A stretch of 64,000 nt of DNA from the NCBI RefSeq assembly GCF_041154455.1, contig NZ_AP028664.1:1985001-2049000 (forward strand), given 5' to 3'. Below, one piece after another: positions 51,937-62,866 of this stretch (the first letter of the stretch is position 1; each line of letters starts with the position of its first letter). The position numbers and the translations under genes are program-made. The DNA is from Variovorax sp. V213. GTDB lineage: Bacteria > Pseudomonadota > Gammaproteobacteria > Burkholderiales > Burkholderiaceae_C. The notes below the pieces were generated by a model. The model was not told the DNA's origin and did not search any database. It saw only the letters and a list, made by a program, of their open reading frames with translations.

Positions 51937-53165
51937 GGGCGTGCCTTCGTTTCGCTGGTGTCCTGCTTGCCCGCGGCGGCCGAGGCCGGCGCCGCGGCGG
52001 GCTGTGCACCCGCGGCCGCAGGAGCGGACGCCGGCACGACGCGCACCAGGTCGCCGTCGTTCAGGAAGCCGGCGCCCTGCACCACGATCTGGGCACCCTC
52101 GGGCAGCGCGCTGGTGATCTCCACGCGCTCGCCCACGCGGCGGCCGGTCTGCACCTTGAGCTGCGCCACGCGGTTGTCGGGCAGCAGCATGAAGACGTTG
52201 TTGAAGCCGTCGCGCGGAACGATGGAGGTCTGCGGCACCGTGGGCGCGGAGCTGCGGCCGAGCTCGAAGTCGCCGCGCGCGAACATGCCGGCCTTGACGC
52301 CGGTGTTCTGTTGCACATTCGGCAGGTCGACGTAGACCAGCGCGGCGCGCGTTTGCGGATCGACCGTGGGCGCGATGCTGCGCACCTTGCCGCGCACCTG
52401 CGCGCCGCTGGCGCTGACCACGAAGGCCGTGGTGCCCACCGCGATGCGGCTGAGCTCGGCCGAGGTGACTTCGGCGCGCCATTCGAGCCGGCCCTGGCGG
52501 ATCAGCCGGAACAGTTCGGTGCCGGCCGCCACCACGCTGCCGACGGTGGCGGTGCGGGCCGAGATCACGCCGTCGTCGGGTGCCAGTACCTGCGTGTTGC
52601 GTCCGCGAACTTCCTGCGCGGCCAGCACGGCTTGGGCGGCTTCGACGCGCGCCTTGGCAGTCTGCTCGGTGGTCTGGTACTGGTTGATCTGCTGCTGGCT
52701 CAGCGCGCCCGTGGCCTGCAGCGTGCGCGCTCGCGCCGCGTTGCCCGCAGCATCGGCCGCGGTGGCCCTGGCCTCGGCCAGCGAGGCACGCGATTGCGCA
52801 ATGTCCGCCTGCACCGTCTCGGGCGAGAAGACGGCGAGCACCTGGCCCTTCTTCACCACGTCGCCCACGTTCACGCGCACTTCGGCGAGCCGGAGCCCGG
52901 TGGACTCGGAGCCCACGATGGCCTCCTGCCAGGCGGCCACGTTGCCGTTGGCCGCGAGCGTCAGCGTGAGCTCGGTGAGCTCGGGTTTGGCGACCGTGAC
53001 CGTCAAGGTCGGGCGGGCAGCCGGTGCACCCGGCTTGGCCTTGGCCGCCGCAGCCGGGGTGCCGGCTTCGTCCGCGGGCTTGCGCGCGAGCCACACAGCC
53101 GCCGCAACGACGATGACGAGCGCCAGCAGCGCGATGGCGAGGGTGGAGCGTTTGATATTTTTCAT
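51933..53165 (-). CDS. RND efflux periplasmic adaptor (membrane fusion protein)
   Basis: A 410-residue HlyD-like adaptor with an N-terminal anchor (LAIALLALVIVVAAAVWLA, ~8-26) and an Ala/Pro/Lys linker. The lipoyl half-motif VRVNVGDVVKKGQVLAVF is followed by a coiled-coil hairpin (~110-185; SRASLAEARATAADAAGN) and a beta-barrel domain. It bridges permease and outer-membrane channel. The low-complexity C-terminal tail is rich in Ala/Pro. The start overlaps the outer-membrane gene stop by ATGA. Confidence 0.9.
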   Translation of the reverse strand: MKNIKRSTLAIALLALVIVVAAAVWLARKPADEAGTPAAAAKAKPGAPAARPTLTVTVAKPELTELTLTLAANGNVAAWQEAIVGSESTGLRLAEVRVNVGDVVKKGQVLAVFSPETVQADIAQSRASLAEARATAADAAGNAARARTLQATGALSQQQINQYQTTEQTAKARVEAAQAVLAAQEVRGRNTQVLAPDDGVISARTATVGSVVAAGTELFRLIRQGRLEWRAEVTSAELSRIAVGTTAFVVSASGAQVRGKVRSIAPTVDPQTRAALVYVDLPNVQQNTGVKAGMFARGDFELGRSSAPTVPQTSIVPRDGFNNVFMLLPDNRVAQLKVQTGRRVGERVEITSALPEGAQIVVQGAGFLNDGDLVRVVPASAPAAAGAQPAAAPASAAAGKQDTSETKARP

Positions 53166-54643
53166 GGCAACGTCGCGACCTTGGCGGCCGGGTTGGAAGT
53201 CATTGCGGGCGATCCGGGGCGGGCCCAGCCGCCGCCCATCGAGCGGTAGAGCGCAACCCAGGCCTGGGCGCGTTCGCGTTGCAGCGAGACGCGCGCAGTC
53301 TGCGCGGCAAAGAGCGTGCGGCGCGAATCCTCGAGTTCGAACAGGCTGGCCAGGCCGCTCTGGTAGCGGGCCTGGGTGGCGTCGAACGAAGCCTGGTAGT
53401 TCTTCACCGCGGAGTCGGCGTCGGTGGCGCGCGTATCGGTGGCATCGAGGTTGACCAGTGCTTCTTCGACCTCGCGCACCGCCTGCCGCACGTTCGCGCG
53501 GTAGAGCGACACGGCTTCGGTATAGCGCGCCTTGGCCGCATCGCTGTTGGCCGCGCGCGCGCCACCGTCCAGCAGCGGCACCGTGAGCGACACCGGGCCG
53601 ATCGACCAGGTGTCGAGCGATTCCCGGAAGCCGCTGGTGCGGATCTGCATGCGGCCGATGGAGCCTGAGATGCTGAGCTTGGGATAGCGCTCGGCTTCGG
53701 CGGAGCCCACGTCGGCGCTGGCCGATGCCACGCCGAGTTCGGCCGCGTACACGTCGGGCCGCTGCGAGATGGCATCGGCCGGCACGCTGGCAATGCTGCC
53801 GACCACTGGCAGCGCACGCTGCGTGGGCGAGGCCACGAGCTTCTGTTCGAGCGTGGGCTCGTCGATGCCGCTGAGCGCCACCAGCGCCTTGCGCTGCACC
53901 GCGCATTGGGCGCGCTGCTGCGTGAGGCGGCCCGAGGCGTCCGAGGCGCTGGCGCGCGCGAGCGCAGCATCGGCAGGCGCGGTGAAGCCGGCGCGCGCGG
54001 ACAGGTCGGTGAGGCGCGCGGTTTCGCCGCGCGATTTCGCATCCGATTCGGCCACGCGCAGTTGCTGCTGGCAGGCGCGTTCGGCGAAGTACGCATTGGC
54101 CGTTTCGGCCGCGACGGTCACGCGCGCGTCGTGCCATTTGGCGGTGGCGCTGCTCAGCTTCTGCTCGGCCGAATCGCGATCGGCGCGCAGGCGGCCGAAG
54201 AGGTCGATCTCCCACTTGGACTGCAGGCCGGCCTGCAGCGTGGTCACCGGTGCGATGGCCGCGCTGCTGCTGGACGAGGAAGTCGTGCCGCCCGAGCCGA
54301 AAGAGGAGCCCGAGACGCCGCGGCTGGCCGACGCCGTGCCGTCCAGGTTGGGCAGCAGCGCCGCGCCGGCCTGCACGCGCGTGGAGCGCGCCTCGGCCAC
54401 GCGCGCCGCGGCGCTCGCGAGATTGGGGCTTGCGGCTTCGGCCGCGGCAATCAGTTCGACCAGCAGCGGGTCGTCGAGCTGGCTCCACCATTCCGCCAGC
54501 GAAGCCACCGAGCCGCCGTGGGGCAGCGGCACATGCCACTGCGCGGGGAACGGCGCCTCCACCGTGGCCGGCGGGCGCGTCAGGCCGCAGCCGGCAAGGC
54601 CGAGGCCCAGGCAGGCGGCAGCAATCCATCGGAGTCGTTTCAT
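53162..54643 (-). CDS. Outer-membrane efflux lipoprotein (NodT/OprM type)
   Basis: A 493-residue outer-membrane channel with lipoprotein signal MKRLRWIAAACLGLGLAGC (lipobox LAGC, Cys19). Two TolC-like outer-membrane-factor repeats are visible: LLPNLDGTASASRG, WEIDLFGRLRADRDSAEQ, RPDVYAAELGVASASADVG and YPKLSISGSIG. A Ser-rich run (GGTTSSSSSSAA) sits in the first loop. The start overlaps the tetR stop by ATGA, so pump and repressor are one operon. Confidence 0.92.
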   Translation of the reverse strand: MKRLRWIAAACLGLGLAGCGLTRPPATVEAPFPAQWHVPLPHGGSVASLAEWWSQLDDPLLVELIAAAEAASPNLASAAARVAEARSTRVQAGAALLPNLDGTASASRGVSGSSFGSGGTTSSSSSSAAIAPVTTLQAGLQSKWEIDLFGRLRADRDSAEQKLSSATAKWHDARVTVAAETANAYFAERACQQQLRVAESDAKSRGETARLTDLSARAGFTAPADAALARASASDASGRLTQQRAQCAVQRKALVALSGIDEPTLEQKLVASPTQRALPVVGSIASVPADAISQRPDVYAAELGVASASADVGSAEAERYPKLSISGSIGRMQIRTSGFRESLDTWSIGPVSLTVPLLDGGARAANSDAAKARYTEAVSLYRANVRQAVREVEEALVNLDATDTRATDADSAVKNYQASFDATQARYQSGLASLFELEDSRRTLFAAQTARVSLQRERAQAWVALYRSMGGGWARPGSPAMTSNPAAKVATLP

Positions 54644-55365
54644 GTTTTCTTTCTCCCGGAGCGGACGGCAGATACCGCCGCGGGCTTGGCGGCGGCTTTG
54701 CGGCGCAGTGCTTCCGCCTCGACCAGCGCAACGGCATAGCCCGTGAGGCGCTGCGCCCAGGTGTCCACGTTTTTGGGTGTGTTCAGCAACGAGGGGCGTA
54801 TGGCGTCGACGAGATCCTGGCTCACGAAAAGCTGCACCGCGAGTCCGGTGATGGCGAAGGTGAGGCGATGCACGTCGTCGTCCGGCCGCGCAAGACCGAG
54901 GTGGCGGCACAGCACGCCGGCGACGGCGATGTGCGGTGCCTTGATGTCGCGCTCGAATTCCTTGGCCCACTGGCTGGTCGGCTCGAGCATCTCACGCATG
55001 TGCAGCTGGATGCACTGCCGCACGATCTCGCCTTGCTTGAGCGGCTCGATCATGTGGGCGAAGAAGATGCGCAGCGCTTCCTCCATCGGCAGGTCGGGCG
55101 CGTCGTACAGCGAAACGAAGTCTCCCGCATTGCCGCCCATCGGCTCGCCGAAGGTGGCGGCATACAACCCCGCCTTGTCGCCGAAGTAATAGCTGATGGC
55201 CGAAATGTTCACGTCCGCCGCGCGTGCGATCTCGCGGGTCGAGGTCTTGGCGTAGCCGTTGGCGGCGAAGAGGGCGAGCGCGGCATACAGAAGGCGCTGG
55301 CGCGCTTCGACGCCGTCGCTGCGCGGCGCGCGCGCGGAAAGGGCTTGGAGGGCAGGGGCGCTCAT
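54640..55365 (-). CDS. TetR-family repressor of the efflux operon (CecR-like)
   Basis: A 241-residue regulator. The N-terminal helix-turn-helix (~25-75) reads LLYAALALFAANGYAKTSTR then EIARAADVNISAISYYFGDK. The C-terminal ligand domain (~95-225) has the DUF1956/CecR look (SLLNTPKNVDTWAQRLTGYA). It is the first gene of the efflux operon and translationally coupled to it, so it should control both. A perfect dyad 22 bases upstream (55388-55403) is a likely operator. ATG 55365 is used; a TTG eight codons upstream is less likely because it would lie almost in the operator. Confidence 0.88.
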   Translation of the reverse strand: MSAPALQALSARAPRSDGVEARQRLLYAALALFAANGYAKTSTREIARAADVNISAISYYFGDKAGLYAATFGEPMGGNAGDFVSLYDAPDLPMEEALRIFFAHMIEPLKQGEIVRQCIQLHMREMLEPTSQWAKEFERDIKAPHIAVAGVLCRHLGLARPDDDVHRLTFAITGLAVQLFVSQDLVDAIRPSLLNTPKNVDTWAQRLTGYAVALVEAEALRRKAAAKPAAVSAVRSGRKKT

Positions 55366-55387
55366 GCCGGCATTAGACCATGGGGGC

Positions 55388-55403
55388 AATCAAACGATTG
55401 ATT
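55388..55403. promoter_or_regulatory. Candidate TetR operator
   Basis: A perfect inverted repeat AATCAA-ACGA-TTGATT, in an AT-rich patch between divergent tetR and the sigma-54 activator gene. Position and symmetry fit autorepression by the adjacent TetR protein. Confidence 0.55.
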
Positions 55404-55521
55404 TACTTATGGCTGCATGAGGGCTTTCTTCGTATGGGCCGGCGGATGTGGATTGTGGGTATGTTTCGGCCGCTCGTTGATGCTTGATTCGGCGCCGATT
55501 GATGCGCGCTACGATCCGCGC

Positions 55522-57054
<1,533 letters not shown>

Positions 57055-57106
57055 AGCACCCGGAGTGACCCTGGCGGCGCAGCCGCCCCACCCGTGCAAT
57101 GGCCGC

Positions 57107-57132
57107 AAAAAAAAGACCCGCCGAAGCGGGTC
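57107..57132 (-). terminator. Intrinsic terminator reading on the minus strand
   Basis: Read leftward: GACCCGC-TTCG-GCGGGTC followed by eight T. On the plus strand there is no T-run after the stem, so it does not fit the activator gene upstream. No minus-strand gene is recognised to its right, implying an unannotated minus-strand transcript from the 57135-57420 region. Confidence 0.6.
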
Positions 57133-57372
57133 AGGGACAGCCCCCGCGTCGGAGGGAGGAGGGAGAAGTAGCCAGGGGTGTCAGGTGCGAATGTAGGCAT
57201 GAATCTGGGAGAAATATGGGCGCCGTCCCGTCGTCCTGTGTCCTGTCGCCCGTAGTTCGAAAAGCGGCTGTCCAGCGCTGCATTGCGGCTCGGCAGGCTG
57301 CTAGTAAACCCTGACTGATAAAAAGACAACTGCCTAAGAACAAGACACAACAAATGTTCTGAAATCAGGCGG

Positions 57373-57402
57373 AAGCGCTTCTTCTCCAATGAAGAAGCGT
57401 TT
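57373..57402. promoter_or_regulatory. 12-bp dyad just upstream of the sigma-54 promoter
   Basis: AAGCGCTTCTTC, six bases, GAAGAAGCGTTT: 11 of 12 positions pair exactly, with one G-T. It ends about 22 bases before the -24 element. It could be an activator or co-regulator binding site, or a weak terminator. The other ~300 bases between the activator gene and this dyad contain no gene that I can recognise. Confidence 0.45.
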
Positions 57403-57423
57403 GTTATCAATAGCTTGGGCGGG

Positions 57424-57439
57424 TGGCACGAACTGTGCA
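57424..57439 (+). promoter_or_regulatory. Sigma-54 (-24/-12) promoter
   Basis: TGGCACG-AACT-GTGCA matches the consensus TGGCACG-N4-TTGCA with one mismatch. GG (57425-57426) and GC (57437-57438) have the required spacing (GG-N10-GC). Transcription should begin near 57450, about 20 bases before the binding-protein gene at 57471. Confidence 0.8.
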
Positions 57440-57470
57440 ATATTCAGTCACCTACTTCAGGAGACAAAGA

Positions 57471-58658
57471 ATGAACCGTCGCCACCTCGTCGCCCTGGCC
57501 GCACTCGCCACCTGCGCCGCCGCAGCCCCCGCCTGGGCCCAGTCCAACGAAATCCGCATTGCCCACATCTACAGCAAGACCGGTCCGCTCGAAGCTTATG
57601 GCAAGCAGACGCAGACCGGCTTCACGATGGGCCTGGACTACGCCACCGGCGGCACGATGACGGTCAACGGCAAGAAGCTGGTGGTCATCGAGAAGGACGA
57701 CCAGGGCAAGCCCGACCTCGGCAAGTCGCTGCTGGCGGCCGCGTATTCCGACGACAAGGCCGCGCTGGCGGTGGGCCCCACGGCTTCGGGCGTCGCACTG
57801 GCCATGCTGCCGGTGGCCGAGGAATACAAGAAGATCCTGATCGTGGAGCCGGCGGTCGCCGATTCGATCACCGGCGACAAGTGGAACAAGTACATCTTCC
57901 GCACCGGCCGCAATTCGAGCCAGGACGCCATCTCCAACGCGGTGGCCATCGACAAGGCCGGTGTCACGGTTGCCACGCTCGCGCAGGACAACGCCTTCGG
58001 CCGTGACGGCGTGAAGGCCTTCGGCGCCGCGCTCAAGAAGGCGAAGCTGGTGCACGAGGAATACCTGCCGCCCGCCACCACCGACTTCACCGCCGGCGCG
58101 CAGCGCCTGATCGACAAGCTCAAGGACCAGCCGGGCCGCAAGATCATCTGGATCGTCTGGGCCGGCGCGGGCAATCCGTTCAAGATCGTCGACCTCGACC
58201 TGAAGCGCTATGGCATCGAGATTGCCACCGGCGGCAACATCCTGCCGGCCATGGCCGCCTACAAGAACCTGCCAGGCATGGAAGGCGCGGCGTACTACTA
58301 CTTCGGCATTCCGAAGAACCCCGTCAACGAGGCGCTGGTGTCGGCCCACTACAAGGAATTCAAGACGCCGCCGGATTTCTTCACGGCCGGCGGTTTCTCG
58401 GCCGCGATGGCGGTGGTCACGGCGCTCAAGAAGACGGGCGGGGACACCGGCACCAACAAGCTCATCGGCGCCATGGAAGGCATGAGCTTCGACACGCCCA
58501 AGGGCAAGATGACTTTCCGCAAGGAAGACCACCAGGCGATGCAGTCGATGTACCACTTCAAGATCAAGAACGACCCGGCGTTTGCATGGGGCGTGCCCGA
58601 GCTGGTGCGCGAGATCAAGCCTGAAGAGATGGACATCCCCATCAAGAACAAGCGCTGA
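57471..58658 (+). CDS. HAAT-family ABC transporter substrate-binding protein
   Basis: A 395-residue periplasmic protein of the LivJ/LivK-like family. Signal peptide MNRRHLVALAALATCAAAAP ending AWA/QSNE. The mature part opens IRIAHIYSKTGPLEAYGKQT, the usual first binding loop, and continues with VAIDKAGVTVATLAQDN-type lobes. CAGGAGAC precedes the ATG. It is first in an operon under the sigma-54 promoter and is followed by an extracellular PHB depolymerase. The ligand is therefore inferred to be a depolymerisation product such as 3-hydroxybutyrate rather than an amino acid; this is not proven by sequence. Confidence 0.88.
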   Translation: MNRRHLVALAALATCAAAAPAWAQSNEIRIAHIYSKTGPLEAYGKQTQTGFTMGLDYATGGTMTVNGKKLVVIEKDDQGKPDLGKSLLAAAYSDDKAALAVGPTASGVALAMLPVAEEYKKILIVEPAVADSITGDKWNKYIFRTGRNSSQDAISNAVAIDKAGVTVATLAQDNAFGRDGVKAFGAALKKAKLVHEEYLPPATTDFTAGAQRLIDKLKDQPGRKIIWIVWAGAGNPFKIVDLDLKRYGIEIATGGNILPAMAAYKNLPGMEGAAYYYFGIPKNPVNEALVSAHYKEFKTPPDFFTAGGFSAAMAVVTALKKTGGDTGTNKLIGAMEGMSFDTPKGKMTFRKEDHQAMQSMYHFKIKNDPAFAWGVPELVREIKPEEMDIPIKNKR

Positions 58659-58825
58659 ACTGAGCGTCAAAGCGCAGCCGCGGCCCCGAGGCCGTGCTCC
58701 CTTCGCCCCGGATGGCCGCCGGGCGAAGCGCCAGCCTGCGCCCTTGCGGCGCGAGCGCGGCGCCACCAACGGCCGATTCGTCAGCAAGCAAGCGTTCGAT
58801 ACACCTACAACAGAAGGAGACAGCG

Positions 58826-60277
58826 ATGGCAGCGATGCGATGGAACTGGAAGGGACTGGCCGCGGCCGCGGCGATCACGATGGGGGCGCAGGTTGCGACG
58901 GCGGCGGTGCCGCTGCCGTCTCTCGGCGCCAATCCGGCGGAGGTGAGCGTGTCGGGCCTGTCCGCTGGCGGCTTCATGGCCGTGCAATTGCACGTGGCCT
59001 ATTCGGCCACCTTCAAGCGCGGTGCCGGCGTGGTGGCCGGCGGGCCGTACTACTGCGCCGAGGGCTCGGTGGTCAATGCCACCGGCCGTTGCATGGCGCA
59101 CAGCACCGGCATTCCGGTTTCGACCCTCGTGAGCACCACCAACAGCTGGGCCGCCAGCGGCGCGATCGACCCGGTGTCGAACATGACCGGCTCCAGGCTG
59201 TACCTGTTTTCCGGCACCTCGGACAACACCGTCAAGCAGGCGGTGATGGACGACCTGAAAACCTACTACCAGAGCTTCGTGCCCGCGGCCAATACCGTGT
59301 ACAAGAACGACATCGGGGCCGGCCACGCGATGGTCACCGACGACTACGGCGGCGCTTGCAGCACCACTGCCGCGCCCTACATCAACAACTGCGGTTTCGA
59401 CCTTGCGGGCGAAATTCTTCAGCAGCTCTACGGGCCCCTGAATCCGCGCAACAACGGCACGCTGGGCGGCACGTTCACGGAGTTCAACCAGTCGGAGTTC
59501 ATCACCGGCCACGGCGTGGCCGCCACCGGCTGGATCTACGTGCCGCAGGCCTGCACCACGGCATCCTGCCGCGTGCACCTGGTGCTGCACGGCTGCAAGC
59601 AGAACTACACCGACGTGAGCGAACAGTACGTGCGCAAGACCGGCTACAACCGCTGGGCCGACACCAACAACATCGTGCTGATCTATCCGCAGACCAGCAC
59701 TGCGGCCACCAACAGCTGCTGGGACTGGTGGGGCTACGACAACGCGAACTATGCAAAGAAGTCGGGCCCGCAGATGGCGGCGCTCAAGGCCATGGTCGAC
59801 CGGGTGACCGGCTCCGGCGGCGGCTCGGCACTGCCGGCTCCCACCGGCGTGGGCACATCCGGCGCGACCAGCAGCAGCATGGTGATCGGATGGAACGGCG
59901 TCTCTGGCGCCAGTGGCTACAACGTCTATCGCGGCGGCAGCAAGGTCAATGCCTCGCCAGTGGCCGGCACCAACTACACCGACAGCGGCCTCGCCGCATC
60001 GACCACCTACAGCTGGACCGTGGCGGCGCTGGATGCCAGCAACGCACAGGGCGCGATGTCAACTGCGGCCACGGGCACCACCCTTGGCGGAAGCGGTGGC
60101 GGCGGCACCTGCTACACCGCAAGCAACTATGCGCACACCGTGGCCGGGCGCGCCTACGCGCTGTGGGGCCTCACCTATGCCTACGGCTCCGGGCAATCGA
60201 TGGGGCTGTGGAACATCTACGTCACCACCACGCTGAAGCAGACCGGCCCGAACTACTACGTGATCGGCAGCTGTTGA
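58826..60277 (+). CDS. phaZ: Extracellular polyhydroxybutyrate depolymerase, type-2 catalytic domain
   Basis: A 483-residue secreted esterase degrading poly(3-hydroxybutyrate). A signal peptide covers ~1-26. The lipase box GLSAGG has Ser46. Asp133 (GTSDNTV) and His167 (GAGHAMVTDD) complete the triad, and the oxyanion His255 (LVLHGCKQN) lies C-terminal of it. That order defines type-2 (circularly permuted) catalytic domains. A fibronectin type III linker (~336-420; SGYNVYRGGSKVNASPV) and a small C-terminal substrate-binding domain (~427-483; Cys-bounded) follow. AAGGAG precedes the ATG. Its location between a transporter's binding protein and ATPase is unusual. Confidence 0.9.
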   Translation: MAAMRWNWKGLAAAAAITMGAQVATAAVPLPSLGANPAEVSVSGLSAGGFMAVQLHVAYSATFKRGAGVVAGGPYYCAEGSVVNATGRCMAHSTGIPVSTLVSTTNSWAASGAIDPVSNMTGSRLYLFSGTSDNTVKQAVMDDLKTYYQSFVPAANTVYKNDIGAGHAMVTDDYGGACSTTAAPYINNCGFDLAGEILQQLYGPLNPRNNGTLGGTFTEFNQSEFITGHGVAATGWIYVPQACTTASCRVHLVLHGCKQNYTDVSEQYVRKTGYNRWADTNNIVLIYPQTSTAATNSCWDWWGYDNANYAKKSGPQMAALKAMVDRVTGSGGGSALPAPTGVGTSGATSSSMVIGWNGVSGASGYNVYRGGSKVNASPVAGTNYTDSGLAASTTYSWTVAALDASNAQGAMSTAATGTTLGGSGGGGTCYTASNYAHTVAGRAYALWGLTYAYGSGQSMGLWNIYVTTTLKQTGPNYYVIGSC

Positions 60278-60314
60278 GCCGAGCTACACCGACTTTCATT
60301 CGCAATGACCAACG

Positions 60315-61144
60315 ATGCTTGAGACGCTAGACCTGACCATTCGCTTCGGCGGGCACGTGGCCGTCAACGGCGTGAGCTGCGCCTTCGCGCCGGGCACGCT
60401 GACGGCCATCGTGGGCCCCAACGGGGCGGGCAAGACCACCTATTTCAACCTGATCTCGGGCCAGCTCAAGGCGAGCGCGGGCACGGTGTCGCTCGATGGG
60501 CAATCGCTCTCGGGCCTGTCGCCGTCGGCGCGCACGCATGCGGGGTTGGGGCGGGCCTTCCAGCTCACCAACCTGTTCCCGAATCTCACGGTGCTGGAGA
60601 ACGTGCGCCTGGCGGTGCAGGCCACGCGCGAGGGCGCGCATCGACGGGGCCTGAACCTGTGGAGCATCTGGAGCGACCACAAGGCGCTGACCGAGCGCGC
60701 GGACCAGATCCTCGCGGACGTGGCGCTGAAATCGCGGGAATACGCGACGGTGGCGAGCCTGCCGCACGGCGACCAGCGCAAGCTCGAGGTGGCATTGCTG
60801 ATGGCCCTGGAGCCCAAGGTCTTCATGTTCGACGAGCCGACCGCCGGCATGAATGCCGCCGAGGCGCCCGTTATCCTCGATTTGATCCGCAAGCTCAAGC
60901 AGGACAAGACCAAGACCATCCTGCTGGTCGAACACAAGATGGACGTGGTGCGCGAACTCGCCGACCGCATCATCGTGCTGCACAACGGCACGCTGGTGGC
61001 CGACGGCGAGCCGGCCGAGGTGATTGCCTCGCCGGTGGTGCAGGAGGCTTACCTCGGCTTGCCTGCGGCCGGCGCCGGGGACGCTCCGCGGCATGTGACC
61101 GCCCCCATCCCGACCTTCCCCCGCACGGGGGAAGGAGACAAGCC

Positions 61145-61148
<4 letters not shown>
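60315..61148 (+). CDS. livG: LivG-like ABC transporter ATPase
   Basis: A 277-residue cytoplasmic ATPase of a HAAT-type importer. Walker A GPNGAGKTTYF (near 36), the LivG-type signature LPHGDQRKLEVALLM (near 152) in place of LSGGQ, and Walker B VFMFDEPTAGMN (near 172). The last ~15 residues (PIPTFPRTGEGDKP) are encoded by an intergenic-repeat-like hairpin that also covers the livF ribosome site. It overlaps livF by ATGA. Confidence 0.92.
61114..61137 (+). promoter_or_regulatory. Hairpin masking the livF ribosome-binding site
   Basis: CCTTCCCCC-GCAC-GGGGGAAGG, a perfect 9-bp stem (61114-61135). The 3' arm contains most of the livF Shine-Dalgarno GGAAGGAG (61130-61137). Ribosomes finishing livG would open it, enforcing coupling of livF translation to livG. 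Confidence 0.5.
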
Positions 61149-61869
<721 letters not shown>

Positions 61870-61873
<4 letters not shown>

Positions 61874-62850
61874 AATTCGACTTCGACTGGAAGCCGCTGC
61901 TGCTCGCCCCCATCCTCGCGGCGGTGGCGCTGCCGCTCACCGGCTCGTTCTCGACCTGGCTCACGCTCACGGTCGCGGGCCTGGCGATGGGCATGATCAT
62001 CTTCATCATCGCCTCGGGCCTCACGCTGGTGTTCGGGCTCATGGACGTGCTCAACTTCGGCCACGGCGTGTTCATTGCGCTCGGCGCCTTCGTGGCCAGC
62101 AGCGTGCTCGGCCTGATGGGCGACTGGACGGGTTCGGGCGAGCTTTGGCGCAACCTCGTCGCCGTGTTCCCGGCCATGCTGGTCGCCATGGCGGTGGCGG
62201 GCGCGGTGGGACTGGCCTTCGAGCGCTTCATCGTGCGGCCCGTGTACGGCCAGCACCTGAAGCAGATCCTCATCACGATGGGCGGCATGATCATCGGCGA
62301 GGAGCTCATCAAGGTGATCTGGGGGCCGGCCCAGGTGCCGCTGCCGCTGCCCGAAGCCTTGCGCGGCTCGCTGCTGATCGGCGACGCGGCCATCAGCAAG
62401 TACCGCCTGCTTGCGGTGGCGGTGGGCATCGTGGTGTTCGGCCTGCTCGCATGGACGCTGAGCCGCACCAAGATCGGCCTCTTGATCCGCGCCGGCGTGC
62501 AGGACCGCGAGATGGTCGAGTCGCTCGGCTACCGCATCGGCCGGCTGTTCGTCGGCGTGTTCGTGGTGGGCAGTGCGCTGGCCGGGCTGGGCGGCGTGAT
62601 GTGGGGGCTGTTCCAGCAGAACCTGGTGCCGCAGATGGGCGCGCAGGTCAACGTGCTGATCTTCATCGTGATCATCATCGGCGGACTGGGCTCGACGGGC
62701 GGTGCGCTGATCGGTGCACTGCTGGTGGGGCTCATGACCAACTACATCGGCTTTCTGCTGCCCACGCTCACGCAGTTCGCAAGCATCCTGCTGATGGTGG
62801 CCGTGCTGCTGTGGCGCCCGCAGGGCGTGTACCCGGTTGCCAACCGCTGA
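61870..62850 (+). CDS. livH: LivH-like ABC transporter permease
   Basis: A 326-residue inner-membrane permease with about eight to nine helices. Diagnostic HAAT-permease stretches are ASGLTLVFGLMDVLNFGHG (near 50), RTKIGLLIRAGVQDREMVES (near 200; shows the cytoplasmic coupling loop) and IIIGGLGSTGGALIGALLVG (near 275). It follows livF with an ATGA overlap and precedes livM by 16 bases. Confidence 0.92.
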
Positions 62851-62866
62851 GAAAGAAGAAGCCGCC

